This document shows, in pieces, positions 1-10,600 of a stretch of DNA of 64,000 nucleotides. A program made the translations under genes and the position numbers. Source of the DNA: Porphyra umbilicalis (taxonomy: Eukaryota; Rhodophyta; Bangiophyceae; Bangiales; Bangiaceae); NCBI GenBank assembly GCA_002049455.2, contig KV918917.1, forward strand, positions 1 through 64,000, given 5' to 3'. Each line of letters starts with the position of its first letter. The stretch's first letter is position 1. The notes below the pieces were generated by a model. The model searched no databases, was not told the DNA's origin, and was given only the letters and a program-made list of their open reading frames with translations.

Positions 1-570
1 GCCGCCGCCCGCCCCTGCAACGCCGGCGGCAGGCGCACGGGTGCGGCGGGCGGCGGCGGTGGAGCACCCGCCGTCGCCACACCGCTGGGCGCCCCCTGCG
101 GCGGGGCGGTCCACGCCCCCCCCCCCGCGCCGCCGTCCGCCCGCCCCGCCACCGTCGCCTCGCCGCCACCCGCAGCACGTGCGTCTGCCGCAGTGGCCCC
201 GCGCGACGGCGCCGACGGCGGTGGCGGCGGCAGCGTCCCCCGCCCGCGGCGCCGCTGCCGGCAGCCGGCCGACCCGACGAGGCGCGTCGGCCGCGGCAGC
301 CGCCACCGACAGCCATGCGGGCTGCGGGGTGGCCACACCGCCGCGGCTGCCCGAGGCGCGGGCACCAGCCGTTTCCCCGCCGCCATGGGCACCCGCACCG
401 CTGCCGAGCCGCGGGCAGGCGGCAGAGGACTCGGCACACACACACACCCTTCTCCGTTGCTGCCGCGCGCCGTGTGCCGGCGGTTGGGTGGCGTCAACCA
501 CCGCCGCCCCCGCTGCCGTCAGCCGCTGGTCGCGGGCGGGTCGGTTGCGCCCCAGTGGAACAGCCAGGCG
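1..570. other. GC-rich low-complexity left edge, no gene recognised
   Basis: All frames are open only because the stretch is nearly pure GC with CCG/GCG-type runs. A minus-strand frame from an ATG at 386 stays open to the edge (it begins MAAGKRLVPAPRAAAAVWPP) but has no recognisable domain. The composition resembles the GC-rich filler inside the large transposon further right. A short CA repeat lies near 436-447. I could not support a gene here. Confidence 0.5.
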
Positions 571-1301
571 GCGCAGTGGGGCTTAGACCGTGTACCTTAC
601 AGATCTGCGAATCCTCTGCAATGGCGCGTTGCAGACTGCTTGCAGGTCTGGAAAAGTGGCCGCATGAGACACGAGCAGCATGATTTCCTGCAGCAGAGAT
701 CTGCGGAGCAGCTCATTGTCGTGGATTTATGCAAAAAAAACGGAGGACCGGTGCTTTTCTTTCATGGAAAGCACCGTGACGGTGCGGAGATCTTGTGCCA
801 GAAAGGTCCAGCGTGTTCCCCCATTTTTTTCTGCCCACGACAAGCCTTTATTGTTTTTGACCTGCAGGAAATCTGCTGGTAAAATGTTGCAGGTCGCTGC
901 CGGACCCCTGTTGCAGCGCACAATTTCTGCGCCGGATCTGTGGAATCATGCCACTGGGCTGCACTTGCAGCGCATGTCTTCAGCATGAGTCTGCTGCAGT
1001 ATGACGATAACGGCTTCCTATTGGTGGAAACGAGATAACTCCGTGCCTCCTAGGAGTTATACTAGCGCACAGCAGAAGAACAGCACGAGCTGAGCATCGT
1101 CTCAGCATTTGGATGATCCAGACAAGCAGCGAAAGAGCTGAAAACATGCGTGCCGATCTTCCAGATATCTGTTGAGCCAGCAGGCTGCTAGCACAAAATG
1201 GCCCGACCTGCAGCCATTTGGCAGACTGTGGAGATCCTGTAACAGCATGCGACACGAAAATCAGCAGATCCGTAAGGTACACGGTCTAAGCCCCACTGCG
1301 C
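571..1301. mobile_element. MITE-like non-autonomous DNA element with 37-bp TIRs
   Basis: Positions 571-607 and 1265-1301 are inverted copies of each other with one mismatch in 37 bases; the ends begin GCGCAGTGGGGCTTAGACC. The 731-bp interval has no coding capacity and is clearly less GC-rich than its flanks. Its interior is full of short AGATCTGC- and CTGCAG-like motifs in both orientations. An end of the form CAGTGG is reminiscent of hAT-type termini, but no target-site duplication can be made out in the GC-rich flanks, so the superfamily is left open. Confidence 0.7.
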
Positions 1302-2196
1302 GGGCGGGAGCGACAAAGGTGGTGGGGCGCAGCGCTGCAGCGTCGGGCTGGGGGGGGGCGGTGCCGGCGAGCCACAGGGCTGTGGAATCGACCTTTGAAT
1401 TCGCCGCTTAGCCACAAGCTTTGGGTTTGGGCGTAGATCCGACTTTGGTTGGACGATGCCGTGTTGATTGCTCCTGCACGGACACGGCATCGTGCCCCAT
1501 TGCCGCCACCCCCCCCCGCCGACGCGGTTCCGAGCCCGGTTGCCTCCCTGGGGCACTCTTCCTCTATTCTGCCCGACGCTTGTCCTGCGTCGGGAAAGCT
1601 CTTGCTCCGTCCGCTGGTGCAGTTGGGATGGCCAACCAGACCACCGGGTTGTCCGCCTTTGCGCCGGGGGCGGCGGCCGCCGCAGCGGCCGCCGCGCCGC
1701 GCGGCGGCGGCGGGACGGCGGTCGGTGGGGGAGCCGGGGTAACATTGCAGCCGTACGTTCGTTTGACGTTGCTGCCGCTGCCTTGGTGTGCGAGAAGCGC
1801 TCTTGCCCCGCTCTAGTCGTGTCGCTCGGGCCGACGCAGCAGTGACTAGAGGTGAAACAGGCTGACTGACAAGTGTCTCTTGCTTGTATCTTGTCTACGT
1901 GCGCCAGGCGCCTTTCTACCTTTTGAACTGGACATTCTGTTTATAGGCGCATCCAGACAGACAGTGACTTGCGCGCGTTCCTCGCGTCGTCGACGTTCCA
2001 GGTACGTGCCTTTTGGCGGACCTCGTCCGCCGCCGCCTCGTTTCGACTCGACGGGCCCGCACTTTGGTGTTTTCCTCGGTCTAGTGGGTCTGTGCTTTCT
2101 CTCTGCGGCGGCTGACGGGCCTTGCTTTTTGGATCTTTTTCCTCCGCTGCGTCGTCGACGTGACGGTGCCCCCGCGCGGTGCGTTGTGCGTGTCGT
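1302..2196. other. Intergenic region and PTPA upstream region
   Basis: No supported gene. The left half is GC-rich and contains a perfect 12-bp inverted repeat at 1453-1493. The right half is more mixed and leads into the PTPA start at 2197. A TATA-like TTTATAGG near 1940 could serve the downstream gene; this is inferred only from position. Confidence 0.4.
1453..1493. repeat. Perfect 12-bp inverted repeat, 17-base spacer
   Basis: ACGATGCCGTGT at 1453-1464 is exactly complementary to ACACGGCATCGT at 1482-1493. It could form a stem-loop in RNA or be a protein-binding dyad. No function is implied. Confidence 0.6.
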
Positions 2197-3245
2197 ATGG
2201 ACCCTCCACAGGACCTGTGGGCCTTCCTCGTGCGCCTGGCCGACGCGGCAACGTCCAAGCCACGGTCGGCGGTGCCCCCCCCCCCCCGGCTCCGTCGGCG
2301 GTGGCGGGCATGACCGCCCTGCTCGCCGCGCTCTCCGCCCTCACCGCCGACGTACCGCCCGGGCCGACGACCGTCGGCCGGTACGGCAACGCGGCGTTTC
2401 GAGAGTGGCACGCGCGCGCGACGACGGCGCTCCCAGACCTGGTGCGCGCCGTCGGCGTGGCTGACGGGGATGTAGCAGAGGTGGTCGACCTGCTCGGCTT
2501 GTGCTGGGGCAACACGACGCGGTTAGACTTTGGGAGTGGCCACGAGGCCGCCTTCCTGGTCGTGCTGTTTGTGCTGTCGGAAAAGGTACGTTTGCATCCA
2601 AGGGGGGGCTGAGGGTGGTGATGAACGTGACCACGCGCATGCCCAGTAGTCGAATGTGGGCTTGTGTTGCTTTTCTAGTTGGCTGAGACTGACCCGATAT
2701 GTCCACGTGCGCTCTGCACGATGGTGTTGACTCGCTGGCCCTCATCTTCTTCCCCATCTGCCTGATTCCTCCCCCTGGCTGCACCGCAGCTCGGTCTCGT
2801 GCCCCGCGAGCAAGACGTGCACCTCCCGCTCACCCTCCTTCCCCACTACTTGTCCCTCACGCGCAGTCTGCAGACGACGTACAACCTCGAGCCGGCCGGC
2901 TCCCACGGGGTGTGGGGCCTCGACGATTTTGCCTTTCTGCCCTTCCTCTTTGGCGCCGCGCAGCTGGTCGACACTGCCGTCCCGCCGGCGGCGGTGTGCA
3001 CACACCCCATCCCCGTGGCGCTCGTGGCCGACTACCTCTACTTTGACGCCGTCGCCGACATTTACCGCGTCAAGGGGCCGGGCCTCTCGACGCACTCCCC
3101 GATGCTGTACGACGTGTCGGGGGCGGTGGGGGGGTGGACCAAGGTCGCGGGGGGGATGCTCAAGATGTACCGCGCGGAGGTGTGGGGGAAGCGCGTCGTC
3201 GTGCAGCACCTCGGCTTTGGGCGGCTGTTTCCGTGGACGGGATGA
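2197..3245 (+). CDS. PTPA: Serine/threonine-protein phosphatase 2A activator (PTPA)
   Basis: Peptidyl-prolyl isomerase-type activator of PP2A (phosphotyrosyl phosphatase activator); cytosol and nucleus. Two exons: 2197-2585 and 2790-3245, with a 204-base intron starting GTACGT and ending CAG, phase 0. Family landmarks are clear: YGNAAFREWH, SGHEAAFL at the end of exon 1, then LEPAGSHGVWGLDD, FLPFLFGAAQL, STHSPMLYDVSG, GGMLKMYRAEVWGK and VQHLGFGR. The ATG at 2197 (MDPPQDLWAFLVRLADAATS) is preferred because it supplies the family's N-terminal helix. It is separated from the rest by a run of 13 C (2275-2287), where the frame changes, probably a run-length error. Convergent with the dipeptidase gene, 175 bases apart. 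Identity is secure; the exact N-terminal join is not. Confidence 0.93.
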
Positions 3246-3420
3246 GATGGCGGTGGGGGAGGGCGTGTAGGCGCAGGGCGTGCGCGTGGGTCCCCACAAA
3301 GAAGCGGCGGCGCCACCCTCAGACATACCGGGCACCAAGCCATCCGTCAAGTGTAGCGCTGCAGCTCCCCTAGGTGCCCATCCCCCAGCATGCGCACGGC
3401 CACGCCATGCACCGCCCCAC

Positions 3421-4980
3421 TCACTTCTGCACCCGCTTCCGCCGCCACCCGTTTGGCAGGGAGCGCCCGAGAAAGTCCACATAGTTTCGCCCGAGCACGC
3501 CCTCCACCTCCCCCTCGTCCAACCCCGCATCCAGCAAGGCGGCGGTGAGGCGCACCAACTCCCCCGGCCCGATCGACACCCGCACCGCCCCGTCCCAGTC
3601 GCTGCCGAGCATGACCCCCGACGGCCCCGCGATGGTGACGGCGTGGACAATCCCCGCGACGACCGCGTCAAAGAGCGCGGGGCCTTCCGTCGGAGAGCCG
3701 ACCGGGTGGCCACCCCGCGCCACGCAGCCGCCCGCATCGAAAAACGTGACGCCGACCACACCGCCGGCGGCCACGACCGCCCGCACCGTCGCGTCGTCCA
3801 CGTTGCGCGGCGACGGGCACTGCGCGTCGAGGCCCGTGTGGGACACCATCACGGGCGGGCGCTCGTCGTCGGGGAGGCCGAGCACGTCGGCAATTGTTGC
3901 CGCCGACGCGTGCGCCAGGTCAATGATGAAGCCCGCCTCTTTGGCGCGGCGGAGGAGCGCCCACCCCCACGGCGTGAGGCCGCCCTTGGTGCGCCCCGCC
4001 GACGACCCGCCCGCCTCCGTGTCGTGGAAGTGGGCCAAGCCCAGCACCCGCACGCCGATGGCGTAGAGGACATCCAGGTTGGCCAATTGACCGACGAGGC
4101 ACTGAACGCCCTCCACGGCAAGGACGACACCGAGCGTCGGCACGCTGCCGTTGGGGGGACCCGCCGTCGCCGGCGCCGCCGCCCCCCCCGCGCGGCCCGC
4201 CTTCCACGCGGCAACGTGTGTTTCCAGGTCCCCCCGGCTGCGGAGGTGCACCACCCGCCCGCGGCTCGACAGCACCGCCTCGTGGAGGCGGCGCGCCTGG
4301 TTGCGCACCCGCCCGAGGCGGGACGCCGCCTCCCACGGTGGCCACAGCTCGAGGGCGGCCTTGACGCCGACGCGGTCGGCGCCCCACCGCACGGGGTCGT
4401 CATTGGCCTGCGTGTTCATCCGCCACGGGGCGGTCGTCACGACCGCCAACGTGGCGAGGCCGACGCCCCCCGCCCTGAGGCGCGCCACATCCGTCTGGCC
4501 CACCGGGGCAGTGAGGTAGGGCAGCCCCGGGGGCAGGTACGGCGCCACGTACGACTGCCACACAATGGCAGCGGCCGACACGAGGCCGACTGGCGACTTG
4601 CCGTCGGCGGTCCGGAAGGGCATCCCATCGGTGCCGAGGATGGACCGGGTGCCCCACAGCAGCAAGTCCGCGTGCGCGTCCGCGACGAGGGCGCGCGCGT
4701 GGAGGGCGACCGCCGCCGCGGGGAGAGGGGTAGCCAGCGGCGGCAACAGCGCGAGCGAGTTGGTCGTCGCGTCGAGCCAGCGGGGGAGCACCGCCAGCAG
4801 CGCCGCGGTGCCATAGGCGGCGACGGCCAGCCCGGCGCGGGGGCGTTGGAAGGTGCGTGCCAACAGGAGGGAGGTGATGGCGAGGACAGCGACGGCGGTG
4901 CCGATGAAGCGGACCACAAAGGCGTCGCTGGCGGGGGTCAGGGGAAAGGGTGGCGGCGTCATCCCCGGCGGGGGGTCCAT
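3421..4980 (-). CDS. Membrane dipeptidase, peptidase family M19 (renal dipeptidase-like)
   Basis: A 519-residue zinc hydrolase of the renal dipeptidase family, expected to cleave dipeptides. A hydrophobic segment at about residues 21-42 precedes the catalytic domain, consistent with a single membrane anchor, and a second hydrophobic stretch runs 48-66. Zinc ligands of the family are visible: H103/D105 in DAHADLLLWG, E290 in LAVEG, H357 in IDLAHAS, H381 in MVSHTGL and D461 in GSDWDG. The C-terminal GRNYVDFLGR matches the family's terminal motif. A 14-residue Ala/Gly/Pro-rich insertion sits before LAVEG. Intronless; the ATG at 4980 is the first in frame. Physiological substrate unknown. Confidence 0.88.
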   Translation of the reverse strand: MDPPPGMTPPPFPLTPASDAFVVRFIGTAVAVLAITSLLLARTFQRPRAGLAVAAYGTAALLAVLPRWLDATTNSLALLPPLATPLPAAAVALHARALVADAHADLLLWGTRSILGTDGMPFRTADGKSPVGLVSAAAIVWQSYVAPYLPPGLPYLTAPVGQTDVARLRAGGVGLATLAVVTTAPWRMNTQANDDPVRWGADRVGVKAALELWPPWEAASRLGRVRNQARRLHEAVLSSRGRVVHLRSRGDLETHVAAWKAGRAGGAAAPATAGPPNGSVPTLGVVLAVEGVQCLVGQLANLDVLYAIGVRVLGLAHFHDTEAGGSSAGRTKGGLTPWGWALLRRAKEAGFIIDLAHASAATIADVLGLPDDERPPVMVSHTGLDAQCPSPRNVDDATVRAVVAAGGVVGVTFFDAGGCVARGGHPVGSPTEGPALFDAVVAGIVHAVTIAGPSGVMLGSDWDGAVRVSIGPGELVRLTAALLDAGLDEGEVEGVLGRNYVDFLGRSLPNGWRRKRVQK

Positions 4981-5584
4981 GGCACAGGACGGTGCGCCAG
5001 AGTTGCCGCCGCAGCTGGACCACTCTGGCGCACCGCCCGGCCTGCCGCCACCGCAGCTGGATCGCGGCGTCCAAGCGGCGATGCTTCAACACTGTCGTTC
5101 GTGCGCGTTGACGACGTGGGCGCTCGGGTAGGGCTCGGGACGATGGCGCGTCGTCCGCCAGAGGCGGCCCGCCAGAGGCGGGACCTCGGCCTGTGCCCAT
5201 TTGCTTTTTGTGTGTCAACGACACTGACGAGTCGGGCGGGGATCAACGTAGCGGCGCGCGAGGCCAAAAGCGCACTGTAAGGAACCGACTCCTCCTCCCT
5301 CTCAAAGGGACACGATGCCGCTCGTCGGTTCTCTCCATCGCACTGTGCTTGCAGCAAGAGCCTGCACCCGATGCGGCAGCCAGCGGACCACGCTATCGCC
5401 GGCACTTGGCCCATTCTTTCGTGGTGCCCTCTGACGACAAAGTCGGGGGAGGCTTGAGCTGTAACCAGTCACGAACACCTGGCTAGTGTGTGGCAAGGTC
5501 AGCAAAAGGAAAAAACCACGGCCCGCTGCTCGCCGCGCAAGAGAATAGTAGCACACACAACCACCCCCGCCTCCCCCTCACGTG
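4981..5584. other. Intergenic, no gene seen
   Basis: Lies upstream of the dipeptidase start and downstream of the EXPERA-like gene, both on the minus strand. It presumably holds the dipeptidase promoter. No conserved protein, RNA gene or repeat was recognised. Confidence 0.4.
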
Positions 5585-6112
5585 TCACGACACCTTGCGC
5601 TCACTCCTGCCGAGCACACGCCGCAACCGTCGGTGGACGGCGACCATCCCCGTCAAGGGAACGACGATCCACGGCAAGCTCGCGCCGACCACAATCAGGC
5701 GCGCCCACCCCCCCGCAGCGCCGTCAACCACGTGTGGCCAGTCGTATGCCAGGAAGAGGCCGGTCTTGACCACCGTTGCGGCGAGGACAGAGAGGCCGAG
5801 AGTGGCAGCCGGGAGCCCCGCCGACGCGGGCATCGCGTACACCGCCACCAGCAGCTGCACGGGGACCTCTACAAGGGATGCTGCTGACAGCAGCCGCAGC
5901 GTGCGGTCCACGGGGTCGGCAAAGAGGCCGTCGAGCTCAACGTACACGCCGTAGTGGGGGAAGAGGTACGCCAGCGAGCCGCCTCGCAAGGAGCGTGGGC
6001 GGAGGTAGAGGAAGGCCGCCTCTTGCAGGGACACAAGGGCGGAAAAGAGGAGCCAATAACCCACCCATGGGGGGACCAGCGAGATGCCGCCGCGGGGGGA
6101 GGCGGGCGGCAT
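5585..6112 (-). CDS. Four-helix EXPERA/EBP-like membrane protein
   Basis: A 175-residue protein with four predicted transmembrane helices: around WVGYWLLFSALVSLQEAAFL, then LSAASLVEVPVQLLVAVYAM, then the Leu/Ala/Val-rich stretch ending KTGLFLAY, and finally LIVVGASLPWIVVPLTG. The spacing resembles the EXPERA fold of emopamil-binding protein, TMEM97 and TM6SF: an aromatic/acidic YVELDGLFADP after helix 1, a Glu-Pro in helix 2 and a Pro in helix 4. Members bind or isomerise sterols in the ER. The ATG at 6112 is chosen because further upstream only non-ATG starts occur. The family assignment rests on topology and a few residues, so a different tetraspan family is possible. Confidence 0.5.
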   Translation of the reverse strand: MPPASPRGGISLVPPWVGYWLLFSALVSLQEAAFLYLRPRSLRGGSLAYLFPHYGVYVELDGLFADPVDRTLRLLSAASLVEVPVQLLVAVYAMPASAGLPAATLGLSVLAATVVKTGLFLAYDWPHVVDGAAGGWARLIVVGASLPWIVVPLTGMVAVHRRLRRVLGRSERKVS

Positions 6113-6365
6113 GGTGGGGGATGTGGAGAGAGGGGGCGGTAAAGTGAGAGGAGCAGGGAGGGGAGGGGGCACCGAAGGGCATGCGCGCTGCCTGGGGAGG
6201 TGAAGGCCAGCTGGCGATAGACGCTTTCGGGGTCAATACAGGCGGTCCCGGTCCCGAAGGACGGCACCGATGCAGTCGCTGTTGGACAAGTCGGGCCGAC
6301 CTGCCGAGTCAGCCGGCGCGGCGCACCGACACGCACACGCCCCACGCGCCGGGGTCCAAAACGTA

Positions 6366-6435
6366 CATGGTAAAACACTCGCCGTCTCTAGGGTGCAAAT
6401 CGGCCTTGAGACCAATCAAACGCATCCCGCATGTT
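6366..6435 (+). repeat. Left terminal inverted repeat of the KDZ element
   Basis: Aligns with the reverse complement of 19639-19711. The inner 26 bases (6410-6435), starting with ACCAATCAAACGC, are essentially identical, and the outer part is about 70-80% similar (for example CATGG-AAAACACT in both). It contains a CCAAT box, so it may also act as a promoter element. Confidence 0.7.
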
Positions 6436-7626
6436 GCACGCGCCCACCCCTGAAGGCCCCTGTGGCAGCCTTCGGCAAACTTAGAGATTGTGGGCCAGAA
6501 CAGTCATCAGGGCCTATCGCGCGACCGACCGCGTGGCCGGCCGTGGGCGCCGCGCCGGCCATGCATGGCTGTAGCTTTCAAACGGTTGCCTTCGATTCCT
6601 TGCTTTCGCCACACCCACTTTTAGGGACCGACCTTTTGATGCCATGTTTTTCGGGCGGTGCGCCAGCTGCTGGGTGTGAGCGGACCGACGGCACTGGATA
6701 TCTCGCAGCTGGGGGCCTGTTCCTCCGCTCTTGGTGGACCCATCCGATCTCGGCGATTTGGCCCGGCGGCGGCGGCAGCGGAATGGCGGCTTTTCATTGG
6801 GCCCTGGACCGAATATCCGGGTCATACAGCAGCGCCCCGCTGGCGGCGGATCGGCGTCCGCTGCAGCCAGCTGGGCATGGCTGCACGCTTGCCACCGCCG
6901 GCTGGGCGCGCGCGCGCACCCTGGGTGGTCCTCGGGGCGCGCCGCCGCCGGGCTGGGCGTGCGCACGCGCTGCCCGGCGCCCCTGCTGCCCGCGGTCCCG
7001 CCCGCCACTGCCCGCCGGCACCGCCGTGGCGCCGGCCGCCGCCGCGCGCGCCGTCGCTCCGGTGCTGCGCTCGCGGTCGCGGCGGCGCACCGGCCGTCGT
7101 CGTCGCCCCCGTCGCTGTTTCTCCCCCGCTCCCCGTCGTGGACGCCTCCTTGTTGGGCTCCTGATCGCCGTCTCTGTGTCGCACTCTCGCCTCCTGTTCG
7201 TTGCGGCCGCTGCGTTTTGATACTGTTCTCCCCCCCTCCCCCCCCGCCCCGGCTCCCCCCCCCCGTTCCCGTTTGATCACGGGGAGCTGCGACCGCCGCC
7301 AGTCCGGCTGCTGCCGCCTGCGGTGCGGCGACCGCTCCGCTGGTGCCCCCCCGCCACCCGTCTCCTCCGCTCCCCCCCCCCCCGTTCCCGTGTCGATCAC
7401 GGGGGGGTGTCGCCGCCGCCGGTGCGGCTGCGGCCGCTGCCGGCGCGGCGGCTGCTCCGCCTGTGGCCCCCTGCCACCCACCTCCTCCGACCTCGCCCCT
7501 CCCCCGTTCCCGTGTCGATCACGGGGGGCTGCCGCCGCCGCCGGTGCGGCGGCCGGTCCGCTACTGTCGCTGCTCCCCCCCTTCTCTCCCTCTCTTGCCT
7601 TCTTCTTCCCGTCGACGCTGCTGAGG
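6436..7626 (+). promoter_or_regulatory. 5' region of the KDZ transposase gene
   Basis: No separate gene is supported. The first 250 bases are of mixed composition. From about 6850 the strand becomes C/G-rich and holds three tandem units of about 120 bp (listed separately) before the chosen transposase ATG at 7627. It presumably includes the promoter and leader. The transposase frame is open upstream to 7201, so a longer N-terminus from a non-ATG or spliced start cannot be excluded. Confidence 0.4.
7262..7570 (+). repeat. Three tandem ~120-bp units with a CCCGTG/CACGGG dyad
   Basis: Units start at 7262, 7381 and 7503 (periods 119 and 122). Each begins CCCGTTCCCGT and carries GATCACGGGG; units 2 and 3 contain the dyad CCCGTGTCGATCACGGG. 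The following 90 bases are GCCGCCGCCGGTGCGGC-like and less conserved. Position just inside the left end of the transposon suggests subterminal transposase-binding sites, which is inference. Confidence 0.65.
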
Positions 7627-10600
7627 ATGGGGTCGTCTGGTGGCGGGTCGGTCCGTGCGTTTGTGACGTCGTCGTCGAGCATTCCAGGCGTCCGCTTTGC
7701 ATCGGGGGTCGACTTCCTCGCGGACACGGGGGTGACGAGCGTGGGCTGCACGGCGGAGGCCACCCGGGTACCGTGCAAGGTCGACAACAGCCACCCCGAC
7801 AGGACGCTGCGCTTTGTGGACGCGTCGGCCTTTCTTGGCGTCACCGCCAATGGGCTGACCCCGCGAGCCGACGAGTCGAGCGGGTCTGAGGGCGGCGATG
7901 CCCCGGGTTGGCCGCGCGCCGGCCGCGGCCGCCTCAAAGGCTCGGGTTTGGACGTGCGCGAGTCACTCTACAAGGTGCTTGTAGTCGTGTTCTGCACGGC
8001 GGCCTACGTCAACCTGCGCGATTTGTTCACGCCCGAGGACATGGACAGCCTGGACGTGGCCGGGCTTGAGCGGCTTCGCCACCAATACTCGGACATGACC
8101 AACGCGGCTTTGGGGACGCGCGCGTGGTCGCTCGGCCCGAGCGGTTCAGTCGGCGCGCTTCTCAAGTTTGGAACGGGCGGCTCCCGCGACGACGCCGGAC
8201 GCCACATGTGTGTCGGGGTGCACGCTGAGCTGACGACCAAGGGCATTGTCTGCACCTGCAGCGAGGCCGAGAACTGCCTCGAGGCGGGCTGCTCGCTGCA
8301 AGTGCCGACGGCACTTGCGCTCGACTCGGTGCGGGCGGCGCTCGGCGTGACCATGGGCGAGCTCTTCTCCGTGCTGTCGGCTGGTAGCTCGGCGCGATTG
8401 CGCGCCGTTGGGCGGGCCCGTTTATATGGGCGCAGTCTGTGCGTTGTGCGCATGACGGGCGGCAGCTGGCCATTTGCCGTCGTCCGCAAGACGCGAGCGC
8501 ACAACTGGATCTGCATCCTGTGCCGCACCAACAACGCCAACTGCGGGCACGTTGAGGCGGCCGGCGCTCTTGCCAAGGGCGTCAAGGATGGCGAGGCCAA
8601 GACGGACAGCGACAAGGAGGAGTGCAGCACGGACGGGGATGCTAGCGGCGACGACTCGGAGGAGAGCGACAACGGCGAGGACCTCGCCACCGGCACTGGC
8701 GTCGCCGACCTTCAAGGTGTAGAGCAAGAAGGTGGAGGAGATGGGCCAACTGCGGGTCCTGTGCCGCCCGTCGGTGCCGCGCCAGGCGCGGCTGCGGTAC
8801 CGCCCTCCGATGCGTCGGTGGTACCACCGAGTACCGCGGCCGCGGGGCCACCCACCGCCGCGGCGCCCGCCGCGCTGGACAACAGCAGGCTGTCGCCTCA
8901 GTCCCGCCTTCCCCGCCATCTTGTGCCACCTGCGAGCGCGCAGAGGGAGCTGGCAGAGATTATGGATGCCCTCCGCGACCCGACCAAGGTGATCATCTAC
9001 CCGGCCGCTCACCAGTGCCAGCATTGCGGCAGCAGCCGCAGTCGCGGGACGCTCAAGTACAAGCGCGCGGCGACCGTGGAGTGCGCCGAGGGCGTGGCGT
9101 CGGCCTCTGTAACCTTTTGGCGCTGCTCCTCGTGCAAGGCACGGGTTATGCCGGACGGGCGCGACCGGGGGGTGGTGTTCCAGTCCACAACTATGATCTA
9201 CTCGGAGGTGTTTTTGTTTGAGACGGGGGTTGGCCTGTCCCGGAACGGGTGCTCCCTGCGGTCGTCGGCCTACTTGAGGGAGGCCTTCAACGAGCTCAAG
9301 GGGCCCTACCTGTACCCCAGGGCGACTAAGCCGCTGTCGTCGGTGACCACGCTCCGCAAGGGCGTCGTTCTGTACATCTCGCTCGTGATCAAGGGCGTGC
9401 CGCCGTCCGTCACGCAGTGCCGCAAGTGCCGCCGAGCCGACGGCAGCTACGTGATCGTCTGCTTCGACGGGTTGCAGCTTGGGTACCGCATCAAGTACAA
9501 GATCCCGTTCAAGCAGACGTCGGTGCGGGTGGGGCCTATTGCGCGGGCGTCGGTCTACGCACGCGTCGTCCACTTTGAGTGGATTGCGAAGGCCCTCGGC
9601 CGCGTGTTCGTCAACACGCCCGTCACGGCGCTGACGGCAGCGCAGAAGCGGATCACGACGGTGGCGGGCTTGCGCGGCCACGTCATGGCGCTCATTGCGC
9701 TGGTGGGCCGCATCAACTCCAACGGCAACGACGTCACGTTCATCGACGAGGTGGCAAACCCAGCTCGCAAGGACGCGGAGGTCGGGTGGGACCCGATAGC
9801 TGACGGAGGGGTGAGGCCGGAGTTTGTGCTGTTTCTCCGGGGGTTTTTTCGTCTCGGCCGGGCGGCGCGCGCGCTCGCGCTGTGCATTCAAGACGCAGCA
9901 GCGGACCTGCTGCGCCGAGTGCCTCAACGGCTCAAGGATCTCATCGGCGCTGTGGTGGCCGACCTGTCCGACGCCGGCCACCCGAGCGCCGTGGCGGGCA
10001 TCCGCCCCGCCGTCGCAGACGACGACGGCGCCGAGGGGCCCAACGACTGGGCGAGCGACGGCGAGCCCGACGGCGACGTCGGCCTCGACATGGAGAACGT
10101 GCTGGACGAGTACCCGCCGGCCCCGTACCAGCCACGAGTCCTGAAGTGGGACCAGAACGCGCCGCTGCGGCCGTTTGCAGAGCAGCTGAGCGAGCCGTCG
10201 CTTGCCGACACGGGCGGCACGGGCCGGGAGAGGCGCGCCGGCAATTGCGTGTTGCCGCTCAAGCCGGAGTGCCCGTCGACGGCCGCCTCCAACGAGGCGG
10301 TGATCAACTTTTTGCGGGCTGTGACGGTCGACCCCGTCACCGTTTGGGCGCCCCGCAACAAGTGGACGGCGGTGTTGGCTCTGGTGGTGATGCTCGAGGC
10401 CAACGACTTCTCCTCGTTCACGCTGGCCGCCACGCTCAGTCGGCCAGAGGTGGCGGAGCAGCGGCTCCTGCGCGGCGCCGTCGCCTGTCTCGGCCCGGCC
10501 ATCGTGGTGCACCGCCACCTGCGGCTGCTGCTCGCCAGCTTGCTGCGCTCACTGCACGACACGATGGCCAACTACGAGACGTTCGTGGCCGACAAGTATG

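Noticed and set aside
3280-5280. Long plus-strand open frame opposite the dipeptidase gene
   Set aside because: It is the mirror of a real GC-rich gene; the Arg/His/Pro-rich translation has no domain.
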